A program made the position numbers and the translations under genes. DNA of 64,000 nucleotides from Panicum virgatum. Its lineage: Eukaryota; Streptophyta; Magnoliopsida; Poales; Poaceae. Where the stretch lies: positions 38,828,118 through 38,892,117 of the forward strand of contig NC_053149.1 of NCBI RefSeq assembly GCF_016808335.1, written 5' to 3'. How positions within the stretch are numbered: the stretch's first letter is position 1; each line of letters opens with the position of its first letter. The notes under the pieces are model-generated. The model was not told where the DNA came from. It made no database searches and saw only the letters and a program-made list of their open reading frames with translations. Shown piece after piece: positions 15,801-27,800 of the stretch.

Positions 15801-18800
15801 CAATGACCGCTTCATATATTCAGATGTTGCGTCATGATCAGAAGCTCTTCTCTTCTAACTTGGGGATCCTTCTTAAATGGTCCCCTTTTGTTAGTGAAGC
15901 TGAGTTGCTTAAACAAGTATGCAATGAATATGTCTTTATCTCTGAGATATTTATTGCAAACTGTTGAATGATTCTCAGATTCTGACAACCTTGTAAAAAA
16001 GATGAGGTTTATAAAATTTATGGAGAGTTGGGAGCTGTGACAAATTAACTAGTAGCCCTCAGGAAGGAGATGGCTTACAACTGTTATGATGCCCAAATGA
16101 TTTAGTTAATTCCTAGAGTTTTACATGATTTTTGGTAGCATTCTAGGAATGTGTTAAGACTAGTCAGTTGTCACATAGCGCTTCATAGTGGATTCATATA
16201 CTTACTAATTGAAAGTCTGAAACTATGTCTGAATTTAAGTTTGCGAAAATTACAGCAGTATGCACTTTTGGCAAAAGTTTAATGGCTGTATTTTGTAGGT
16301 TCTTTCTTTCTAATTTCACCAAGTTGTTTTCCTAGTTCACATAAATTCTTAAGGGGCCAATTCCCTTTTAGACTATGTGTTACCTGTACTTTGCTGGGTA
16401 TCTATTGGTTAGGGCCAATTTACCTAGTATAGCTAAGATTCACATATGACACAGTTTGATGACATGGGAGAGCACGGAACAAAGATAATTGTATTCAACT
16501 TATGGTTCAACGATGATGGGGATATGGAGCTTGATTTCATCTCTGATGAAAAGGTTAGTAATGTCGACCTCTGACATCCTTGGATAAAAGTGTGGAAATC
16601 AGCTATCCACGTGCCTTTTTTTTTCCCTTCTTGAACACGCAGGAGAGCTGCATATCTTTATATTATAAAGAGAAAAAGGAAAAGAGTCCCATACAAAGCA
16701 ACCTCTTTACCTTTCGTAGCAGGTAACAGAATGTTGCAAACTAACACAATAACTTAGCACCTTTTGTAGATGTAAATGACGACCTGACCTTACTAAGCTA
16801 CTAAGCTGTAGGAGAGAATAATGCTCGTATTCCTCCAACCCTAGAAGTGTGGGTATATATAATACCTATACATGAGCCTCTAGATGAGCCTCTATACACA
16901 TGGGCCTCTAGATGAGCCTCTATACACATGGGCTCAATATACTCCAACACCCCCCCGCAGTCTGAACTACCGGCGCAGCGGTGTTCAAGACTGGACAACA
17001 AGAAAGCTAACACCCCCCGCAGTCTGAACTACCGACGCAGCGGTGTTCAAGACTGGACAAGAAGAGAGTACAAATAGAGTACAAAGGGCAAATACCCCCG
17101 CAGCCACAACTAGCTACCGGCTACGTTGAGGCTGGATCGAAACTCCGAGAAGGTCGAGGAGGGCAGCCCCTTGGTGAAGATGTCAGCAAACTGGGAGGTA
17201 GTCGGAACATGGAGTACCCGAACATCGCCGATTGCGACTCTGTCGCGCACGAAGTGTAGGTCGATCTCCACGTGCTTCGTCCGCTGATGCTGGACGGGGT
17301 TGGTGGAGAGATACACGGCGCTGACGTTGTCGCAGTAGACGAGCGTGCTCTTGGCGAGCGGGCTGTGGAGCTCCGCAAAGAGCTGTCGTAGCCAGGACGC
17401 CTCCGCTACGCCGTTAGCGACAGCCCGGTACTCCGCCTCGGCATTGGAGCGGGAGACAACCGGCTGCCGCTTGGACGACCAGGAGACCAGGTTGCCGCCC
17501 AAGAAGACGGCGTAGCCGGAAGTGGAGCGACGAGTGTCCGGACAGCCAGCCCAGTCAGCGTCGGTGTAGACCACCAGCTCAGTAGAGGACGAGCGGTGAA
17601 GCACCAGGCCGAGGTCCACAGTGCCACGGACGTAGCGGAGGAGACGCTTCAGTGCAGCAAGGTGACTCCCGGGGATCATGCATATGGAGACAGACCTGCT
17701 GGACAGCGTAGGTGAGGTCCGGCCTGGTGAAGGTGAGGTACTGCAAAGCACCGGCCAGACTCCGGTAGGCAGTAGGATCAGCCACCGGATCACCCAGATC
17801 AACGGACAGCTTCGCCTGAGTGTCGACAGGAGTGGAGCAGGGCTTGCAATCAGTCATCCCAGCCCGCTCCAGGATATCGAGTGCGTACTGCCGCTGGTGC
17901 AGGAGAAGACCAGACGGGCGAGGCTCAACAGTGACGCCCAAGAAGTGGTGGAGCTGACCGAGATCCTTCATAGCAAACTCCTGCTGCAGAGAGGAGATGA
18001 CACTCTGAAGCAACCGCTGACTAGAGGCTGTGAGCACAATGTCATCAACGTAGAGCAGCAGATAGGAAGTCTCATCCCCACGGCGGTAGACGAAGAGAGA
18101 CGTGTCAGACTTGGCCTCGGTGAATCCCAATGTCATCAAGAACGTGGCGAACCGAGAGTACCAAGCCCGAGGAGCCTGCTTCAGTCCATAGAGAGACTTG
18201 TTGAGCCGGCAGACCATATCCGAACGACTCGAATCCACAAATCCCGCTGGCTGAGAGCAGTAGACAGTCTCTGACAGAGTGCCGTGAAGAAACGCATTCT
18301 TCACGTCCAGTTGGTGCACAGGCCAAGAGCGCGAGAGCGCAAGCGAGAGGACCGTGCGCACCGTAGCGGGCTTCACGACTGGGCTGAAGGTCTCATTATA
18401 GTTCACACCAGGCCGCTGAGTGAACCCCCGGAGAACCCAACGAGCCTTGTAGCGCTCCAGTGTGCCATCAGCCCGACGCTTATGCGTCCAGATCCACTTG
18501 TCAGTCACCACATTGCAACCAGACGGACGCGGCACGAGGTCCCACGTCTGGTTGGCAAGAAGAGCCGCATACTCCTCTTCCATCGCGCGACGCCAGTGAG
18601 GATCCGCCAAGGCGTCGCGGACAGAGGAGGGTACCGGAGAGACCCGCGGCTCTCCCTCGGTGGCGGAGAGAGTCGCGGCCTGAGACGCCATCCGCTGAGT
18701 CACCATGGGATGGATATGCCGAGGATCCCGATGGATGACTGGCGGATGGTACACCTCCGGCTTGGCTCGAGAGGGAGCCGGAGGAGGCGGCGGCGGCGAC

Positions 18801-21800
18801 GGCTCCGGTGTCGTCGACGCAGGAGCCTCCGGGGCAGGAGGCGACGCCGGTACACCTGCACCGGTTCAGCGTACCGCTGCGGCGCCGGTGTCGGCGCCGA
18901 GCGACGCCGGTATACCTGCACCGGCTGAGCGTACCGTGCAGGTGCAGGGGAAGGCACCGGGGCCGCGCGTGGCGTAGCGGGAAACACCTGGTCCGCGCGC
19001 GGCACGATCGGAGGTCCGGGGCCGCGCGTGGCGCGACTGCGGGCACCGGGGCAGCGCTCGGCGCAGCGGGAATCACCGGGAACGGTGCCGGTGTACCGGG
19101 AAAACCTGCAGGAAAAGGACAGACAGGAAAAGGTGGCTGAACCACCGGGTAAGTCGGAAACAGAGACTCCAGCTCGGGGTCAGGAGAAGGTGTGGAGGAG
19201 GTGGAGTAGGGGAAATCCGACTCGTCAAAGACCACGTGTCGGGAGATCAGGACGCGGCGAGAGGTGAGGTCAAAGCATCGGTACCCCTTGTGGTCAGGGG
19301 AGTAACCAAGGAACACACCGAGTCGAGCGGGGCGCCAGCTTGTGAGGAGCACTGGCGGAGGTGTTAGGGTAACACGCACACCCGGAGACCCGAAGGTGGT
19401 CGTAGCGAGGAGGGGTACCGAAAAGAGCGTGGTGTGGAGTGGGAGCAGGAGAAGCAGTAGACGGAAAACGGTTGAGCAAGTAGGTGGCGGTGTGGAGGCT
19501 CTCAACCCAGAAGCGCGGGGGCAGAGAGGCCTGGATCAGGAGGGTGCGCACGACGTCGTTCGTCGTGCGAATCATCCGCTCAGCCTTGCCGTTCTGAGGA
19601 GAGGTATACGGACAAGACATACGCAGCTGAACACCCCGAGAGAGGAAGAAAGAACGGGAAGTGGAGTTGTCGAACTCCCGCCCGTTGTCACACTGGACGG
19701 CCTTAACGGTGAGGCCGAACTGAGTGGACACCCAGGCAAAGAAGTGGAGGAGGGTGGGGAAGGTCTCAGACTTGGCGCGCAAAGGAAACGTCCAAGAGTA
19801 GTGCGAGAAATCGTCGACCACCACCAGATAGTATTTATAATCAGAAAGGCTAAGAACAGGAGAGGTCCACAGGTCACAGTGAACAAGATCAAATGCATGC
19901 GTCGCATGCGAAGAAGAAGAAGAAAAAGGGAGCCGAACAGGACGACCGAGCTGGCACGCATGGCAGAGGGGCTCAGCAGGAGCTCTAGTACCAGGAACAT
20001 CGGTACTACGACTGAGCTGAGCCAGAACGTCGCGGTCAGGGTGACCAAGACGGCGGTGCCTGATGGTGAAAGACGGCGTTGCGGCAAAAGCGGCAGACCA
20101 AGACGGCCAGGGCGAAGAAGAAGGCGAGAGTGGTGCAGCGGAAGAAGTAAGACGAAGGGTGTATAGGGGCCCGTGCTGTCACACCGGAGTAGCGGACATC
20201 GGGAGGCCGAATCCTTTACAGTGATGCCGGAAGAATCAAACTCGATGGAACAAGAATTGTCAGCTGTAAACTGACGAATGGAAAGAAGGTTATGAACCAT
20301 CTGAAGAGCAACAAGGACATTGGGAAGACGAAAAGAGCTAGGAGCAGAACCCACGGCGGTGACAGGAAGACAAGACCTATCACCAACCATAATAGAAGAA
20401 GGACAAGATGGGTGTGGGAGTCGGGCAGAAGATAGGATACCGGCATGTGGGGTGGTGTGGAAGGAGGCACCCGAGTCGGCGATCCACTCAGTGTAGACCG
20501 GCGGCGTCCGCCCCATGGCGCTGAAGGACTGCGCCAGTGCGGCCTGGTCCCCACCCCCCAGGCCAGGTCGGCTGCTGTCTGGGTGGAGCGGGCGGTGTCC
20601 AGAACGGCGTGAACATGGGAGCAGCAGCGGCGAGCATGGCCGCCGGGTGGGGCTGAGGACGAGGGCCCGCGACGGCCTGGACGTGGGCGGCGTGCGCGGG
20701 GGGTGCGACAACCTGCGGCGAGGGAGGCGGCAGCCCGCGCGGCCTGCGCGGCCTGCGCGGCGGGCGCGATGGCGGCCACAAAGGCGGCGGCGGCGGCCAG
20801 GTCTGCGGGCGCGACGGCCTGAGCCTGCGCGGCGGGTGCGGCGTTGAGGGAGGCAGCAGCTTCGGCGGCGCGGCCCGCGCCCTGGAGTGGAGGAGGCGCC
20901 TGGGCAGCGGCCTGGAACAGAGGAGGGGTGCCCGCGCCGGAGGCCCACGCGCCCACGGGAAGGGTCCTGGCGCCGACGGCTGTAGGGGCTGCAGCGGCAG
21001 CAGCAGGGGCGGCGGCATCAGCCGCAGGCACCAGAGGGGCGCGCCCGCACCAGGGACGGCCTGAGCGGCGGCGGCGGCGTCGGCGGGCCCTCCCGCGCTC
21101 GCGCTCGCGCCAGGGACGGCCTGGGCGGCGGCGGCAGGCCCGTCCTGGGCGGCGGCGGCGGCTGCAGCCCTGTCCTGGGCCCCGTCCGCACCTGCGCCCG
21201 CGCCAGGGCCAGCCTGGGCGGCCAGCGCGGCGGCAGGGCGGCCCCAGGCGGCGGCGGGAGCCGGAGCAGAGGAGGGGAGGGCGGCGTCCGCTCCAGCGGC
21301 AGATCCGGCGGCGGCGGCCCCGGGGGCGGCGGATCCGGCGGCCCCCAGGCCCCTGCCGCCGGCGGCGGCCCTGCCCTACTCGGGATCGAGTAGGGCCAGG
21401 GAGGCGGCGGGCCTGGTAGGCCGAGCAGGCCATGGCGCCGGCGCAGAGAGAGGGGAAGGAAGGGAACAGAGGGAGGGGAAAGAGGAGAGGGGGGAGGAGG
21501 GGCCGGCGGCCGGCGGCCGGCCATTGTGGCCGGCGGCAGCGGCGGCGGGCTGGAGGGTGGAGAGAGAGGAAACCTAGGCTAAAGATACCATATAGGAGAG
21601 AATAATGCTTGTATTCCTCCAACCCTAGAAGGGTGGGTATATATAATACATATACATGGGCCTCTAGATGGTTCTCTATACACATGGGCTCAATATACTC
21701 CAACATAAGCCACTCACACTAGACCCTCTCCCCACCAATTATCCACGTGCCTGAACCATGAAAAAGGCTTTATATAGTATATACTGTAATAATAATATTA

Positions 21801-24800
21801 TTATTGATACCTCTGATATTTTTGTATTAATTTTTTTCTTCCTTTTCTCTCCTTATTGGTGGATCATGTCGGGTTTCATCTCTAGCCTATCCAACTTGCA
21901 TGGGAGTAAAATACTTTGTTCTTGTTGTAATGTTGGCCTCTGATGGAGCTATAATAGTTGCTACAGGATGACTATGATGTTTTCAGTTGTCAGCTCCACA
22001 ACTGTTTCATGTATATTGTTTCATCTATTTTTTTTTTCAATGGAAGATCTGAATTTTTTCTTCAAGGCTTTGATAGCAAACTTATTGCAATATCTTGGCT
22101 TTATATGGTCAAACATAACTCACGTGATAGCGACAATCGAAAAAGTTTAACTTCTCATGTTAGTATGTGGAGAAAGGAAACTAAAGAATAACTGTTCGTT
22201 TGCTCAAAGGATACTTTGATGTTAGGAGGAAAATTGATCTGACTTGAATTATAAAACCAATCACAATCGGACTTAGCAAAAATGATGGCGCTTCTCCTTC
22301 ATCGGTGGCTGATTTAGTGGTCCCCACCCTTGATGGGATGCTCATTGATTTGCTGATGCAATTGAGTAAACAATGTAGAAGTCCTATTGATCTGTTTGAT
22401 GTGAGCCATTGGAGTAGAGATCCTTCAATTCAATTGTTATCAATGTTGACTTCTCTCTAGGCAAAGATGCCATTATGTGCTTTATTATATCAGCCATACC
22501 TACATGGGACACATCTATATAAATTTTGAAATAAATATCATGCATGTTTATCTAACTACAGCCTTGATAGCATATCTTCAGTATGTGTTTTGGATCCACT
22601 GATCCACATATGAATCGTAGGAAACAATATAGTTTAATAGACTGTTTAGTTTCATAAAGACTTAAAGTAAGGCACCCTATAGAATAGCACAACAGGAATA
22701 CAAGTGAAGGGTGCTGCCAACATGGGAAAATTGCTATTAGAGACATGAAATGTTGACTAAGAAGCTGGCATGATTTAATGCATGCTTAAGAAAGTATTGT
22801 GTCAGTGCTACTCTCACAACATGCTACCTTATGGAAGTGTCTGGCAACCTACACATAACATGTTTTGTACTTTATTGGTCTTCCCTTGCATTTGTTTTTG
22901 GGGTTTATGACCAGATCAACAATTCCCTGTACATTTATTATTGAACGGTTGGTCTATACCTACTATCTTAGGATATCCTCATTACTGGAGCACACAAGAA
23001 GGTGAAAACAAATAAACTGGAGAAGATCGCCACGCAGAACTACATTTCAACTCGGCTTCGCTATTCTCTTAGAGTTAAGTACCGATTCATATTTACTGGT
23101 TTGGTGCTGTTGTTTTCCTTCTTGCACTCACATTATTATTCATTTTGGATTCAAACAGGCGTATGCATCTATCCTGTATCTTCATGTACCTGACGATTTC
23201 AAAATTGTCCTGCGAGGATGTGATGTGGAGCCGCATAATATAGTTAACGACTTGATGTATCGGGAGTGCGTGTTGTATAAACCGCAAATTGCTGGACTTA
23301 CAGAGGTACATTTAAATTGCAATTGCAAATCATGTTGTGCATTTCTTACCATTTTGATAGTCAGAATAAGCCCTTTTATTGCTTCTAGCTTTTTTCGATG
23401 CTTGTGTCATCTAATGAAATGGAAATATCTGGACAGTCAGTCGTTTATAATGACCTATAGTTTTCTGGATTTTCATCCGTGTTTTATGTTCGATTGGTAT
23501 TATAATCATGAACTACCTTATAGCATGTGGCTTACTAGTAGCAATAGGCTGTCCGTTTACTTGTTATAAGTTCCTCATGTTGGTGGCCACTTATAGAAGT
23601 GTGACCTCCTCCACATGAGATTCTGTGTTAAACAAGATAGAGGGGAAATCTATATAACGATGTTATATCGAAAGCATTATCAGTTATCTAGTTCTTTTCC
23701 CTCAATCTCGTGCAAGGTACATTTTTTTGGGGTGAAGCATAGTCAAGTCAGTCTTAGTGTTTGTTTTTGTAGCTTTTGTAACTTCGTATCCATGACCATT
23801 GTGTATTCAAGAACTGCCAAATGTAACTTCGCATCCATGACCACTGTGATTGCTAGTTTTCTCTAACTAATTTTAGTTTTTAGGTAAAATAAAGATTTTA
23901 ATATATTCCGTGGGTGAGGCTATATCGTACACTTTAACGGTTACTTGATTTATACTCCAATGAATATGTTCTGATTACTTTGGTCACATGTGCAAGTGTA
24001 GCTTGAGTTTTATTTTTGCTATAATTTTAATTCCATAGACAGTCTCTCTGATTAGTCTCATGTTTTGAGTTTTGTAGTCTTCTGTAATCACAACCATTGG
24101 ATTTGTTAAAGGTGCTCCAGACATTGATGTACAAGGGTTTAATGTATATCACAAAAATCGTTTAATATCGGTGAGAGCTCTCTACTTTTTATGATATATG
24201 GATGATATTTTAATTTGCTTTCCTTTCGTGTTGCTCGCTTTATATGTTTGTTGTTAACCGGGTCATTTGTTTGAAGATTGAAGCAGAAACATTTGTGTGT
24301 TAGTCAAATCCTTGCTTAGCTTGGAAGCCTGGCTTTATGTGTATGTTAGAAATGTTATTTTAATTGTAAGAGTGGAATTTTTCTTCCAAATGATTAGTTT
24401 TGAGAAGTAACCTGTTATATATAGTGGCACACATAGAACATCATTGTATCCACCTGTATTTTATGTTTCCCATCAGGTTAGGTATGCTATCAACTTCTAT
24501 AAGAATTTTCCCTAGGATGTAATTAACTTGACAACCTAGTTTAGGTAATGTCTGATATCATTTTCCAGAATGACATATACTTGGCAATTTTATTTTGCTT
24601 CTGCTTAGTGGATAATTCAAATGTCTGATTGTTCTGCTTGCAGCCCTTCTGGAAAGTTGCAAACAACTCATACGGGAAAGGGCGAGGAGTAGTTGGTAAG
24701 AAATATTCCACTGAGTTATCCAAAGCAAGATCTCGGATAAAAAAAATGATGTGTATTTTGTTTTGTTGGTCTTTTCAGGCATTCTGGAGGCCAACTTCAT

Positions 24801-27800
24801 CAAACCTACCCATGATAAGCAGGATTTCGAGAAGTCCAACCTTTATCAAAGGCTCGAGACTCGCTTGAAAGAAATGACCTATGAATACTGGTAAAGCTTT
24901 TAGCTGATTTGTTCCTTTAAACATCTGCAATGTTGATGTAAACTTTGTCATATTCCCGATCTCCTATGAACCCACCTGCCCACATAGATGGTTGCGCATT
25001 CATTGTACACATAATAGTATAACACAAGGCTGTGCGTGCACATTTGAAACATGCAAGCAACCACATGTGCATGCGCACACAGTTCACACTGTACATTTAT
25101 GACTCAGAAGATTAAAGTGCTTTTCAGACTAGTGTTACTTGAGAACTGACGAGTTCACTTTCCAGGAATGTTTGCCTGTAAGATTTCGATAGCAAGGTTT
25201 GTACCAAGGGCCTGACATTGTGCCCAGGTACATTAGGATGGACTGTATACCTTTGTGTTGCTAAAAAGAAAATGTTTTTTTGATCACGTGAGGTTATGCC
25301 CTAGGCTTGATGCTACCTTAAATAAAGGAGCATCAGGGTGGATTATGTAAACATTTAGAGTTCTGACAAAGACAGGAAATAAAACTCTATTCCTTGTCTC
25401 AAAAAAGGGGGAGTACTAGACTACTCAGACAGCTTACGAGTGTGCGGCCTCTCGACGGAGCTACGTTTGGTTCACGATTTCCAGTTTGTTGGGTTGACTT
25501 ATGTTTGGTATCCATTTTTTTGTCATTTTGTGCAGTATCCATCTAGTCGTTTGCACAATTAGCACAAACTTGTTCAAGGCCCCTGGCTGCTCTTAGTACA
25601 TTGCCCCCTTTTATTCCAAACTATGCAGATTGCCCAAGGTATCACAATTTTTCAGGCAAAGTATCACCTATCTATTGTCCTAGAGGAACCATGCCCTGTT
25701 CCATGTGGAACCCTTTGCATACTATTAGCTCTTACCATAACTGTAATAGTTGAATAGTTGCCTTTATAATGCTGCCTTTTGGGCACAACAATAGTGTTGG
25801 TGTCACGGTCATAAGGGATGCCCTTAGCCATGCACTTAAGTTTTGAGCAGGCTTAGGGCAGCCCCACGGCCTGGCAAGAAGGCCTTACATGGTGGACCGT
25901 GGACGCCACGCAAGAGTGAAGCAAAGACACAGCTGGCAGGCCTGACTACTTCCCTTAGGGTGGTGCAAGCGGCTAGGGGTGCAAATTGCTGACCCATAGG
26001 TGCACCTCCAACCTCTTTAGTTCAAAATTTGTACTAATTTTCCAAAATGAGATTTGATTTTGGAGTAGTAGTACAAAATTTTGAACTACAGAGGGTTGGA
26101 GGTGCACCTAAGGGTCACTAATTAACACCCCTAGGAGCGGCGCATTCCTAAGTGCCTTTAGGATGGTCTGCGCCTGACCACGACCAGAGTGGTGAGCATA
26201 TGACCATGACCAGCAGGGGTGGGTCCCAGGGTTCCTCTAAGGACTCTTTGAGCTACACGACACAAAAGCAGGATTAGTGCTTTTTTCTGCAAGGAAGCTT
26301 GAACTTGGGTAACCCACTTTGTGTTCTTAGCTAGATCTTACGGCTCCAGCTCTTCAATTCCCATTACCGAACTATACCCCCAATCCAGGATCTGCAGTGG
26401 AAATCCCAACAAATACCTTTCCTTTTTCTCTTTTAATATTTAATAATGTGATTGAGTAGTTTATATACCACACCTCCTATACTATGGACGTCTGAAAATG
26501 GCAAAGGTTTCGGTCAATCTGTGTGAACAACTGTGAACTTTGTGGTTAGGGTTCCAGCTTTCTAGCAAAGGAATTGGGTCCTACAGCCTTACAGGGAGAG
26601 CTGCATGGAGTAAGGAAGGCCCTGCGGTGGAGGCAGTAGCGGGAATGGAGCAATGAGGTGGCAAGGCCTCCATCGGTCGCGGGCAGTATTGGATGGCCAG
26701 TGGGCCGCTGCCGGTGTGTAAACTTCAAAACGGATTGAATAGGGCTGGAGGGCAGTGGTCGCTACTCTGGCAGCAGGAGTGCCTCCAGAGAGTGGTGCAG
26801 GTAGGTGCGGCGGGGGAGCATTGCGCCTGTTTCTGTGGAGAAGAGCAAGAACAGAGGAGTGGGTGGAAGAAGATACACCTGTGCTGTCAGATTGCAAATC
26901 AAGGGCTCAGATCGTCAACTGAAGGAGATGAAGTTTTCACTTTTCAGGCTCCTGAAGGATAGCAGCACCCTTATGATACTGCATAGAATAAAGCCAGTGC
27001 CGGTCTGACATTGCTGGCATCCTTTGGCACTGCTGATTATGACAATTTTCAACAATAAGTCATGCTTCAGATTGTAATGCAGCTGATTATGAAAATTTTC
27101 AATCATAAGTTGGAAGTATGAAATTTTGCATGCTTCTCAACAGAATTACTTGTGCCAGAATGTCTTCATAAAATTTTGATTTACTATTGTCTTCAACTTT
27201 TATGCCTTTGTTTTGCCACATTTTGTGTTAGAAAATTCATTTTTTCAGTTATGAAGCCAAAATTAATCAAAATAGATATTGCCGATGGAGATGCAAATGG
27301 TTTGGTCTTATATGCCAAATCAATTTATCTGCTGAGACACTAGATTTCATTACTTGTTCTAACCTGAAACTTAACTAGACTCTTAAACTTGTGAAATAGC
27401 TGCATAATACTAATACTTCATTTATAATAACCAGCCATTAGCCTCAATTCTCCTTGGATTTCTATAAAATTTGTTTGATAAATATAGTTACTATGAGACT
27501 TCTTAATTATTGATCTGTTATCTTTTGCTGCGTCATTCTCATGCTCTTATCTTGAGGGGATGTCTTAATGTCATTCACTAATTCATGCCTGAACTAATTC
27601 TTCGTGCAGGGACCTTCATTGCCATCGTGTTGGCTATGACAACAAAAGTTTATCTAAAGCAGACCGTGCACTTAATCGTGCCAATCGTATGAATGCTGGC
27701 AGTTCCCCAATAAGTGCTCCACCTCGTTTGCTTGCGGCTAATATTCCAACAAGCAGCTGTGGTATACCTAGATTATCAGCCTCTGCAGCAAGGGAAAAGA

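Larger units (their letters stand above)
16807..21705 (-). mobile_element. Ty1/copia LTR retrotransposon in MORC intron 9, antisense, decayed
   Basis: Bounded by short LTRs and by a perfect 5-bp target duplication TAAGC (16802-16806 and 21706-21710), so both ends are certain. On the minus strand the order is 5' LTR, PBS, GC-rich region, protease, integrase, reverse transcriptase, RNase H, PPT, 3' LTR, the copia order. Coding frames shift at least four times. Insertion makes MORC intron 9 about 6.4 kb. Lineage was not assigned; the very short LTR is unusual. Confidence 0.93.

Noticed and set aside
20216..21706. Nearly 500-codon open frame on the minus strand
   Set aside because: It covers the copia GC-rich region and 5' LTR; the product is Arg/Pro/Ala/Gly low complexity in all frames and spans an LTR boundary. 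Compositional, not a gene.
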